Shown here: positions 46,408 to 59,000 of the stretch, piece after piece
How the letters are laid out: every line of letters starts with the position of its first letter
How positions within the stretch are numbered: position 1 is the first letter of the stretch
DNA from: Pycnopodia helianthoides
Taxonomy: Eukaryota > Echinodermata > Asteroidea > Forcipulatida > Asteriidae
Length of the DNA: 64,000 nt
Direction of reading: 5' to 3'
Assembly (NCBI GenBank): GCA_032158295.1
Contig: CM063256.1
Span: forward strand, 17,752,284-17,816,283
Position numbers and translations under genes: made by a program
The notes under the pieces: model-generated
Database searches by the model: none
The model's input: the letters and a program-made list of their open reading frames with translations, nothing else
What the model was told of the DNA's origin: nothing

Positions 46408-49400
46408 CTTGGATTAAAAATAAATACTTTGTAGTTACATTTATGTAATCAATAAAAAGGTTATTATAAAAATATTTATTATCATTTTCGTTATAAAATA
46501 TTTTACTAATGTTTTGAGTATTTTTAAAATATCCATAAAGAATTAATGACAATTAACGATACTACATTTTCTTTTAAAAATAATAAATGTCAATGAGTGA
46601 GACTGTCATGATTATCAACCGTTGAGGGCGTCAGTGCACATGTTTTTCAACAGGCGCTAAATTTGAGCCAACACTTTTTAGTTTTAGTCAACCACCGTAT
46701 ACGACCGTCATTCAATTTTAGCATGGTCATGATAGGCACAAAGATGCTTTAAAAAGCGGAGAGGGAGGGGAGGGGGCACGGAGAGTATGCACCGTGCATC
46801 GATCCATCTTAGCTTCCAACATACTTCTCTTACACGTTTTAATTATTTGTCAGTTGTGTTTTAACCCGATATTTAACACAACCAAGATCAATGAAACCGG
46901 GGGGGGGGGTATATATGCGGCGCCCACACCCCTAAGAACTCTTGCCGCCCGCCCCCTCAAAATGAGATGAAAAAATACAGAAATAAATGGTTCGATACAT
47001 AGCATATTTCTCCTTTAATATTATGTATTTGGCCTCCCCCCCCCCCCCAATATGAAAATTACGCCATTGAATATAACTATCACGTTTATTGTATTAGCAC
47101 CTAAATGTAGGAAGATGACGCTCGATGACGAACTTTTACAAATTTGGCGCTCGAATGAAACAATTTTTGTTATGGAACCCAAGTGCATGCTGTAAGAAGT
47201 TTAAAACTGTACTGATCATTTATTTGCCGCCGTAGGTAAGTGTTGCTTTCTTCAGAATATTCTGTTGAAAGCAGTTTTGTTTGTCTGATGACTATGAGTT
47301 GGTTGGTTTATTTTTCTCTTCTCGATTGTCTTTTTTTAACACACCTCGCTCGTTCGTATCGTAACAGTCAGTAGTAAAAACATGGAATTGGATGGAGGCA
47401 GTCGTACGTGTAAAACTGTAAGGGTAGGTTTTACCAGCAATAGAGGTCGCCCTTCCACAATGCATCCTGTCACCACTGTGTGATGACAAAATCAACAAAA
47501 TATCTCAACATTATATTTTTAACATGGGAAATTCATTTCTTCCAGAATCCAGTCCACATCTTTCATGCCCTGTTCTACATCCATGATGTTCATTGATGTT
47601 GTACGACATATGGACATGGTCGGGATTTATGATTATTGATAGGAAGGGATAGCCCTAGCCTAGCCCAGGTTGGACTCCTCCGTTGCATACAACGCGACGG
47701 AGTCCAGGATATAAAGGTCCCGTACCATTGCGAAAAAATTTATAACATTTTTCATATTTTTACCTTTTTGAGGAAGCTGATACTTGACTCACATATTCCT
47801 TGTGTCCTAAACCTTACGCCTGCTCTATTCAAATTGCAAATTATATCCTTGGATGACATTATTGTGAAAATAAAATGAAAAATTTACGCATTCTCGGCGA
47901 AAGCCTAAACTGACAAGACGTGAATGCTTCAGCGCATGTGTGTCCTCAGACACGCCCACAAATCTAACGCGGAAGTCGGTCGGGTTGCTTTGCATGCCGC
48001 GCATGCGCACATGAGCTTTAACGGTCACTTGGTACACGATGGTCACAACGCCAGTACACAACTCGACTTATTTTCAGAAATAATGTCATCCATGGACGTA
48101 TTTGTTAGTTGTGAACTCATCAAAAGTTTAGTTAGGACACCAAGAATGTATGAATGGAGTTTCAGCTTCTCAAAAACAGGTAAAAATTTGAAAAAACATT
48201 AGCTCAAAATAGGTTCGCATTGTAGAGGAGCTTTATACGGGGACGTCGTGCAGTGGCACTGACTGACGTCCTACCAGGCTAGGGATAGCCCCATCCCCAT
48301 AAGCAGTATAATTAGTGCCACAGTCATTCACACCTCTGTATTCCACTCTCACAGTAGCAGCACGTACGCACATCAGCAAACATCATGGATGCCATTGTAA
48401 TCATGTCAGTGTCAGTATCGCCTCTGAAATTCTTCATAAGTTACACCAAAACAAGCGTGCTCATTTTTGTCTTGATGTGCTCTGCTCTCCATAATTGAGC
48501 AACTGCTTGCACTAGTTGCAGGGGGGAAATCTTGGCATAAGAATGTGGGTTTCTATTTGAAAAACTATTTCACTCCTGGAGGGAGTCCAGCATATTGGCA
48601 CTATTTGTATTTATGGGGCTACTTTCTGACTTGTTTCAGTGGATAAGAACTCATTGACAGCTCTGTGACAAAATGCCCAAAACATGTGGTTGAAAATTAC
48701 AAGAACAAAACGACACAAACATTTAGTCTTACTCTGTGGAGAGATTGTCATTACATTGTGTATTTCAGCTAAAAAAATACCATCTTGGACTTGGATCAAT
48801 CAAAACTGATTTCAACATTCAGTTGGCTTACCTTTAGTAGCTTCTTTCTCCGCCTTTCACCTCTGTGGACCCCGGTTCGAAATCCTACCTCAGACCAAAG
48901 CCTTGCATGTGGGTTGGGTTTTAGAGTCCCTACATGATTGCATCATGGGTCTTCCACAGTGAGTCTATTCTTCCACATCTAAAACTTGGATTTCATCATC
49001 TTGTTGTGTGCCTGGAAGAAGGGTGTAAGGCTCTAGGCCCTTCTTCCAGGCACACAAAGTACTTTTTGCCAGTAACAAAAGTCTGTTAACCCTCCTACTG
49101 TCAGTGACTCTTGGCAACATTTTCCAGTGAGTTGACCAACCATTTGAAACCATTCAACTGCCAAGGTTGTGTACGGTGGCACAACTGTGCACAGAACTAA
49201 CTGTGTACTGTGTACATTGCATTCCCTCATGGTATCATATTGCAGGCTGGCATAGTGATCTATCATTCAAAACCACAGTGAATGGTATTGAATGGTCAGA
49301 CAGCAGGGGGGTTAAGCATAAAATGGCTCCTGACCCAAAATGTGGCATTACATTTTTGTTGCTAGAATTACCCCAAAGAGATGTTTTCTTATTCCCATGC

Positions 49401-50073
49401 AGAATTTCACCTTCTTATGATGACAATGAATGGCAGAAAACCAATCAAACTTTCACACTCAGTTGTGTTGAAGCAAAAACGTGCACATTAAGTGCTGACG
49501 CCCTTTCTCTGGTAACTTTTCGTTACGTCCTTCTTCAATGCACACACACAGGGCTCAAATTTTGGGGGAAAATAGAATGTTTACTGGACCAGAATGTTAT
49601 TTACAAGACCAGAACCAAAATGCGAACACAAATTTATTATATGAACTGTTTTATTTGAACATTTTAAGAGAAGATTTATCTCTTCTGTTTTACTGGTGGT
49701 ACACAGCAGAATTGAAAGATATTTATGAGACTCTTTTAAACATCTTTTTTTTTTAAACAAAGAATGAAAATCACAAGACCACCGGACTTGTCCCTTCTTG
49801 AATTTACTGGCCCGATGCTGAAATTACTGGCCTTGGGCCAGTGGTCCAGTGTAAAATTTGAGCCCTGACACAACAACCTTTTCTTCTCACCAGCGGATGC
49901 TTCACACTGCATACATTTTTAGTTTGACGGCGTAACTTACAGGGTTACAGGTTTACATGCTTGAGGATTTCATGGTGCCATTACCAGAAGGCTATAAAAG
50001 TAAAAGAACATTTTTTCTACCCACAACAGATTGTTGGAGCTCATCGAGCCTGTTCATTTTTCCCGTCGACAGT
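46408..50073. other. Head-to-head promoter region of PAK1IP1 and RAE1
   Basis: No further coding exon recognised. Contains a GCGGCGGCGGCGGCC run just inside the PAK1IP1 side (near 46171), several poly-G/C tracts (46900, 47035), a possible 650-bp element with CCCTAGCC ends (about 47648-48290), and a complete family D MITE (49086-49315). An untranslated first exon of RAE1 may lie here; I cannot locate it. Confidence 0.45.
49086..49315 (+). repeat. TTAA-MITE family D, full copy
   Basis: TTAA at 49086-49089 then CCCTCCTACTGTCAGTGACT; right end GGTCAGACAGCAGGGGGG then TTAA at 49312-49315. The terminal repeats pair imperfectly. The only other copy in view is at 1-215. Confidence 0.8.
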
Positions 50074-53000
50074 ATGTTTGGTTCAACAACAGGGTTTGGT
50101 GCGGCCACCACAGGGGCGGGAATGTTTGGCCAGACTGCAGGGACGGCCGGTGGTACCCACAACCCTATGAAAGACTTTGAGGTTGCCAATCCACCGGATG
50201 ACAGTATTAGTTCACTCGCATTTAGCCCGGGGACGTTGCCAACAACTTTCCTGATCGCAGGATCTTGGGATAATAATGTGAGTTTTAGGTGCAGAAATGT
50301 CTGTCAGATGAACAGTACACTTTATTATTATGTGAAGACCCCATGATTGACTGTGTAATATTTGTGGTCTAGCCATCCCCTTCCCTCCACCCCCCCCCTT
50401 TGTCTCCGTAATCCCTGCTTTCCCCCTGCTCTCTCTGAATGCTTCTTGCTTTTCTCTCTCCACTCTCTCTATTCATGTATTTCCACTTGACTGCTCTTTT
50501 CACCCTTGTATGCATGTATGTGTGTTGTCTTGTCATTTAGCCTTCGAGAAAGACTCTGCTAGGGTCGAAACGTCAGGCCACTAACTAATTTTTGCAATAT
50601 TTTATATCATAAGGTGCCATAGAATCTGGGCCCAAATTCATAGAGCTACTTCACTAGAAAAACTAGCTAAACACAACAGAAACATGCTTTTACCAGAATA
50701 AGTTTACCAGCAAAAATACAATTTTACATGTATCATTTTGTAACTGGTATCCTGCTCATTTTTGCTTAGCAAAAAACTGTTAAGCATTAATTATTGTCTG
50801 CTTAAGCAGCTTCATGATAGCCATGCTTAAGCAGAAAAAATGCTGAACAATTTGGTGCTTAGGGAAAGTTAGCAGGATACCAGTCACACATGTGTATATT
50901 TGACATGGTGTTTTGGCTGGTAACCTTATTCTTGAAAGCACCTAACATAATTTGTTGTGCTCAGCTGACAGCTCCTTTTTGTGCTTAAGCAGCTCTATGA
51001 AATTGGGCTCTGGACTTCCTTTACAGCCCACTGGAGGAAGGAAAACGAACGTTTACATTGCATGGAAGTTGCACACACTAAACATGATAAAACAGACAAC
51101 ATCTCGAACCTTGTTCCTCTGTTGTTACTTTTTACAATGATTGATTTTTTGTGGTAATTTTGATACAAAATAAAATTATTTTCATTTGTCAAGTGTAGTG
51201 TTGTATCTTGCCTGCCAGAAAATACCCTGGATTGTACAAAGTCACTCTTTTTGTAAAGAAGGTGTTACGGTCTATAATTTGTTCAAGTTTGTTAGTTTAT
51301 TGTTATTCCATCAACCACTACGCCCACTTCGTACAGAACGGTTCCAGCGACTATCAGAAGAAGCCCATCAAAGGAACTGCAGAGCGCGTCAAAAAGTCAC
51401 ACCTGATATTCTTATCATCTTCTTGAGAGGCCCCTGACTTAAAGGGGCTGTGTCTTCATGATCATAGCAGTCCTGTACTCCTGTGGTTGTACTATGGATT
51501 TGTGAACTCTAACCCCAGGTACTGCAGGCATGCGCGCTGGCCATCACGATGACGGTGCCCTTGGTAATGTGACAGCCACCGCGTACACGTTTGCAGTTAC
51601 TGGATTAGATTTGATAATTCCATGTATACAACCACAGGCCTGATGATCATGTTGACAGTCCTCCTTTAATCAGTGGCCTCTGTTTAAAGATGGACATGAA
51701 CGGTGTTTTCCAAGCAACAAGAATCATTTAGCCTTCTTAACAATGTATGTACGAACCATTTTGATCAAAACAAAATTAATATTGGAAGTTTGAAATGATA
51801 AAAAAATCAAAAATAAAAACGATTCTTACGTGACGAATTTCCGCGGTTTTCAAAGACGTTTCAGCATATTGACCGCTGGCGGCGCTGTGTAAAAAAGCTG
51901 ATTGTATGATGTATATACCCGTAGAGACGACCTGAACATTGCACTTTGACCTGTACATATAGCATATGCTGTCTGCTGTTTTTTTTATAAAATAGTGAGG
52001 CTAGACTGCATGTCTTTTTATTGCCAAAGATACTTCTATTCAGGAAAAATGCCAACTATTCAGTCAGTGCGCAGCCAGTTGAAAAGTGTTTCCGTTTATT
52101 TGTTACGTATGCATAGACCGTGTGGTTATCTCTCAAGTCTCAGTCCATGGACCCGTATGTGTGTGTATGTCGTATTCACCTCACGGCGTATATACGTTGT
52201 ATACATACTACTGATGTATATACGGACAGGCGCAGGGTCCAGTCTTGAGCTTTACGGCTGCACGTCATCAAAACCGGTGAAATGTTTTATTCATGATATA
52301 TGAAGTGATGACGACACGCTCATTTCGCGAAATGGCCGCTGCAATGCAACAGATTCGCGTCAAATTATTGTCTTTTTAAAAACATGTTTGTAATTTTGAA
52401 ACTTTGTGTAAGTGAAACTAAGGTCTTTATTACACTCCAGCAAACATGAATTTAAACATGCAGCGTATTTTATTATCTCGTTCATATCCATCTTTAAAAG
52501 AATAACAGGTGCGTGCTGGCTGTCACATCAGAATATAACACTGATGGTGCCCTTTGTGATGTGATGGACAGCACGCCTGCAGTGACTGGGTTAGAGTTCA
52601 TAATTCCATGTACAGCCTCTGGCCTGCTATGATCATGACGACAGTCCCCCTTTAAAGGCACAGTACACGTTTGGTAATGACTCTGAAACTTAATGGCAAT
52701 AAAAACTTACTTGGTAAGAAGTACAGCAGCCTTGGGTAGTATAATGAATTTTGAGAAACTTTTAACTTCAAAGTACTACGGTTATGGAAAATATATATCA
52801 CTTTTTATTCCCCAAAATTTGAATCTGAGAAGCGTTTCTGTCAGAAACACCTCTCAGACTGTGTATTCCTGAGGGGAATATTCTTCCTGGGTGGAAATAT
52901 TCGCTCCGGTTTTTCGTTAATATCTCAAAAACGCGACCACATTTTGAAGTGAAATTTTTCACACATGTTTTATTGTATGTACCTACATTTATATAGGATT

Positions 53001-56000
53001 AACACAATCAGTAGGCTCCAATCACCAAACGTACATGTATACAGCACCTTTAACTAAGAGTCGGTTTTTAATTGATTTGTTATTGATAGGTTCGTTGCTG
53101 GGAGGTGCAAAACACAGGAGCTACGGTACCCAAGGCTCAGCAAACCCACCAGGGACCAGTCCTTGATGTCTGCTGGAACGATGTAAGTGTGGACAGGTGC
53201 AAGGATGTTTTGTGGTAAGGGTTTATTAATTTAGAAAACCTTACCAAAATTTAGGTAAAGTCAGCCTGCATCTGCCAAGGCCTACAAATATAAAAACTGC
53301 CTGCAACTGCCTAGGCTAAATAAAGTTTGTCTACTTACAACTTTAACCAATGAGCAGGTTCTTTCCTGTGAGGGGAAAACACCACCAAGCCAGTTCCAAA
53401 CCTGCCACATTGGCTAAAGAATATTGAAGTTTAAAATGATCTGCGCTAAAGATACGGTCGAACCTTGCTGGACCAGAGCTGAGCGTCAAGTGGTGTTGAA
53501 GTAAACTGCTCTACTTTTCGTCCTTCGTTGTCCTCACGCATCAGTGAGTATCAAAAGAAATTGGAAACAAAAAACGTGCGTCTTCTGCGCACCAAGAAGT
53601 CTTTATTACTAAACACCTGGCCACATACTTGGGCCTAATTTATTCTTGTAGCAAGGAATTCACTACATTAGTCCCCTTCCAGATCACATGAACTTGGAAA
53701 TGGGGTCGAAAAAGAAAAATAAATACAGAAAAAAATTAAACTAATCCTTTAATATTTACACACAAACAAAATTAATAATATATGTATATTTATAATGTGC
53801 GGTTTATTTACAAAAATTATCTATATCTGCTTGGCCAGTGTACGCGCCTTCCTGAGCGAGTGCATCTACTAGGTTCATCTGGAGTAGTGTTGGATGTAGA
53901 AGATGGTAAAGCTTTAGCTGAAGGTGGTACTGTGGGTTCGAAATCTGTATGTGCAACCTTCAACCTATCAACACTTATAGAGTCATGTTTGCCATTAACG
54001 TTAATGATAAAATATTTGTTCCTTCTTTCGATTACTCGAAATGGACCGTTGTACGGCGGTTGTAATGGCTTCTTGACGCGATCAATACGAACAAAAACAT
54101 GTGTACAGGTAAACAATTCCTTTGGAACATAAGTTGAACGTTGAGAATGTCGAGGTTGTTTGGGTTGAAGTTCCGACATGTGCTGACGCAAACGGTCAAC
54201 ATAGTTATTTGGATCAACAGATTTCAAATCCACAGACGGAACTACGAATTCTGCTGGTAGTCTGAGTGTGGTGCCATACACTAGTTCTGCTACACTGCAG
54301 CCTAAGTCGGTCTTTAGTGATGTTCTAATACCCAATAATATCAGTGATAAGGATTCTGTCCAGCGATTTGGTTCAGTTTGAGCTTTGAATGATGATTTAA
54401 GTTGTCTGTGGAATCGTTCTACCAATCCATTTGCTTGTGGATGATATGCTGTAGTACGTGTGCGATTACAACCCAAAAGTTTTGATAGATTTTCAAAAAG
54501 CTTGGATTCAAACTGGCTACCTCTATCGGTAGTGATAGTCGCTGGTACTCCAAAATTAGCTATCCATCCATCAACAAATGCTCTTGCTATGGTTTCGGCA
54601 GAAATATCAGAAATAGGAATTGCCTGAGGCCAACGAGTAAATCGATCGATACATGTGAGTAAATAAGTGAACCCACGAGATGGTGGTAAGGGACCAACGA
54701 TATCAATGTGAACATGATTGAAACGAATGTGTGTTGTGTCAAAGGTACTTAACGGTGTCACTGAGTGGCGATGTACCTTTGCACGTTGACATTGAATACA
54801 ATTTCTGGTCCATGTTCTAACATCTTTGTTAATGGCAGGCCAGACGAATCTTTCTGTCATGAGTCGTTGAGTAGCTCTTATTCCTGGATGGGATATACCA
54901 TGAATGGAGTTAAATACATCACGCCGAAATTCTTTGGGTATGTAAGGACGTGGATGGGTAGTGGATGTATCACATGTGATAGTACCGTGGGTAGTGAAAA
55001 GAGGGTATTCTTTGAATTGAAGATTCGACGATATACGTAGCTTAATTAGCTCTTCGTCGGTCTTTTGTTTACTAGCAATTGCATCGAAATTCACTGCAGT
55101 GACTGTTGTAATTGTGGGAGTCACATTATCGATGTATAATCTAGAGAGTGCATCTGCTGCCCCATTTTCACTACCTTTCACGTACCGTATGTCTGTACTG
55201 AACTGTGATATATAATCTAGGTGACGAATCTCTCTAGGTGAGAATCGATCAGGTTTGGCCGCAAAAGAATATGTCAAGGGTTTGTGGTCGGTTAAGATAT
55301 AAAATTCACGACCTTCTAACATATGTCTAAAATGTCGAATCGACAAATATACAGCTAGCAACTCTCGACCAAATGTACTGTATTTAGTCTCTGCTGGCTG
55401 TAATCGCTTCGAAAAGAAAGCAATGGGCTTCATGACATTATTAACACTTTGATGGAGTGCTCCTCCCACTGCTACGTTAGATGCATCAGTTATCAGACAA
55501 AGTGAAGCTTCTGAGTCTGGATGCACTAACAAAGTAGCTTTGGCTAGACTTGCTTTGGATTTCTGAAAGGCTTGTAAAGCTGTATCAGGGAGTACAATTG
55601 ATTGTTTTTTTGATTTACCTTTCAAAAGATCTGTCAGGGGTTGCAAAATCTCCGCACAGTCCGGAATAAATCGGCGGTAGAAATTAATCAACCCTAGAAA
55701 TTCTCGTAACTTACGAATGGATTCAGGAATTGGAAAATCTTCAATGACTTTGACCTTATTCATCAATGGCAAAATACCATTGTTGTCAATGCTGTGTCCT
55801 AGAAATTCCAATGATTTAACGCCAAACTGACATTTTCCCGGACTCATTATTACTCCATAATGTCGCAAACGCTCAAAAACTATTTTGAGGTGTTGTTGGT
55901 GTTGTTCTTTATCTACGCTGGCTATTAATAGATCGTCTATATAAGCATAAACAAAATCCAGTCCATGGAGTACTTGGTCAATGAACCTTTGGAAAGTTTG

Positions 56001-59000
56001 TGCAGCGTTTCTTAAACCAAATGGCATTCGAACGTATTCATAAAGGCCAAAAGGTGTCGTGATGGCAGTTTTGGGAATATCTGATGTCTCAATAGGAATT
56101 TGGTGATAGGCCTTAACAAGATCGATTTTGGAAAAAATGTTCTTGCCTTGTAATGAAGCAGTGAAATCGTGGATATGCGGAATAGGGTACCGATCCGGAA
56201 CTGTGACATTGTTCAGGGAACGATAATCACCACAAGGTCGCCAATCTCCCGTTTTCTTTGGGACCATGTGCAAACATGAAGACCAAGCACTCTCAGATGG
56301 ACGAATTATGCCTAACTCTAGCATGTGATTGAATTCAGCTTTAGCAATTGTCAATTTATTTGGGGCAAGTCGCCGAGGTCTAGAAAACACTGGTGGACCT
56401 GTTGTTCGAATGTGGTGTGTAACAGTGTGCTTGATAGCAGTTTCATCAAAATTTTGCCTTGTTAATTCTGGGAACTGACTAAGCAAATCGAGAAAAACAT
56501 TGTCTATTTCGGGAATCGAAAACATTGGTTTTGGAGACAAAACCGATGTCTTGCTACCAGAAATTTCGAGTTCAGTTTGTGAATCAATCAGCTTATAATT
56601 CTTTACGTCCACAACCAAGGAAAATTGCCTCAAAAAATCTGCACCTATTATCGGGAATGGAACTTCAGCAATAATAAAAATCCATTTGTATGCTCGTCTT
56701 AATCCGATGTCAATTGTCATAGACTTTTCACCAAAGGTGGCAATAGTGGATTTGTTTACTGCTTGTAAAGTATAAGGACTTGAGTTCTTTCTGTCCGTTT
56801 TAGTAGGGGGCAACACGCTAACTTCGGCGCCCGTGTCAATCAAAAATCTAGTACCAGATATCCTATCGGTGATATAAAAGAGACGACTCTGAGGTTTGCC
56901 AGACACACTCGTCGCCTTAAGTTGCTGGCGTTCTAGTTTTCCTGAGTTTGTGCATTCTCAACAAAACTACATGGTTTTACACACTTATGTGCCTTGCTAC
57001 CAAATCGCCAATGATACCAGCATTCTGTATTAGCTCGTTCTTGGTTGGGCTTTGATCTGCTGCGTGAACGAGAGGCATTTTGTGAACGGCGTTCTTTGGA
57101 ACGTCCACGATTGTCGTATGATCTAGAATGTGAGCCCCTGGGCTCACTGGTAACTAGGTTTTGAACCAACATGGTTAATTGTGAAACCTGTGTTTGAAGT
57201 TCACCTAAACGTGAATCAAATGACTGAGGCACAATTGTGGGTTGAGTAGCTGCAGCTGCAGCACCTACATTGACAGTGGACACCGAATATGGAACTGCTA
57301 CTTCTAGAATTTTGTCTGCAATCAGAGCCAATTGTTCTGGATCAACAGCATCACCAGAAGAAGCCAAAATGAGTTGCACATTTTGTGGCAACCGTTGTAA
57401 AAATAACTGCCTTAGAATTTTGTCTTCCAATTTATTGTCGCCAAGTAGCTGTTTCATGCGACGTAGGAGTTGGGATGGTTTTTTATCTCCCAGTTCTTCA
57501 GAGATTAGGAGCTGGTGTAACCTTTTTTGTTCAGACTCTGAGGTACGTTTTACTAGTTCTATCTTGAGTTTATCATATGGGTTTTCAGCAGGTGGAGAAA
57601 TCAACAAATCTCTAACTTCCTGTGCAATTTCAGGTTGCAAAGATGAAACAACATATGAGAATTTGGTCAACTGACTAGTGATCCCTCGAGTCTGAAATTG
57701 AGCCTCTACTTGAGCAAACCAGATAGTTGGATCATTTCGCCAGAATGGTGGTAATTTTAGGCTTACAGCTGCGAGTGGCTCATGTTTGACCTGTGGATCA
57801 GTAGCCATGATTAATCGAATGAATGTACTTTACATAAAATGGCGAATCTGGAAAATCACTTTAATCTTTGCAAAGCAGTGTGGTCAAAATCAAACGACTT
57901 GTACATTTCCAAAAACCAACGCTGTTTCAGTTTGGAGTCGCCATGCAAACCGTCATATAAATGGGCAAAGTGATTTCTTTTGTTACGTGTACTTTTTCCA
58001 CGCCGTGTTCTCTTTTCATCAGTACGTATTGTATTGTGCCAGGATAATGATCTCAATAAGACTCCACCCTGTGGAATGCTATTGTGTGAGATAATCTTCT
58101 CGTTTACCTCATCTATAATAGAGTCGTGATTATGCTGAAATGTTTGAATGTCGGCCTCTGGAATGATTGGCACCCGTAGCTTTTTGCTGGATTGAAATTT
58201 AGCAAACGAGGCGGGAGGAATAGTGGTAAAAGTAACCAGAGTATTTGCTCTCGCGGTTAAAATCGCGCGCTCAAAATTATTCAATTCATGAAATAAGCTC
58301 TCTGGTGTATGATTAGAAGATTTCAATACACGGTATTCATGTGTTATATCATATACAAATGTAGTGAGATCGTTAATGCCAGCTGCCAGACGTACGACTA
58401 CAACATCACTAGCACTGTATGAATTTAGTCTGCGAATGGTAGGTCCTACGAGGTTATAGATTTTAGCACCACGTAAAATTACAAAGTCAACTGTAAAAGG
58501 AAATGCCTTATCTTTAGGCTTAGAATATTTCGAAAACTTGTTGCCTCTAGAATCCGCAACAAATAAAAATCTTATCATAATACTGCTAATGTTCAATGTC
58601 GGGATCACCAGTTTTTGTGGTAAGGGTTTATTAATTTAGAAAACCTTACCAAAATTTAGGTAAAGTCAGCCTGCATCTGCCAAGGCCTACAAATATAAAA
58701 ACTGCCTGCAACTGCCTAGGCTAAATAAAGTTTGTCTACTTACAACTTTAACCAATGAGCAGGTTCTTTCCTGTGAGGGGAAAACACCACCAAGCCAGTT
58801 CCAAACCTGCCACATTGGCTAAAGAATATTGAAGTTTAAAATGATCTGCGCTAAAGATACGGTCGAACCTTGCTGGACCAGAGCTGAGCGTCAAGTGGTG
58901 TTGAAGTAAACTGCTCTACTTTTCGTCCTTCGTTGTCCTCACGCATCAGTGAGTATCAAAAGAAATTGGAAACAAAAAACGTGCGTCTTCTGCGCACCAA

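Noticed and set aside
49033..49266. ORF with LCTVVPPYTTLAVEWFQ, repeated in the ORF at 77-271
   Set aside because: Both copies lie in the family D MITE; shared peptide reflects the repeat.
54032..55040. Plus-strand ORFs inside the retrotransposon
   Set aside because: Shadows of pol on the minus strand; no domains.
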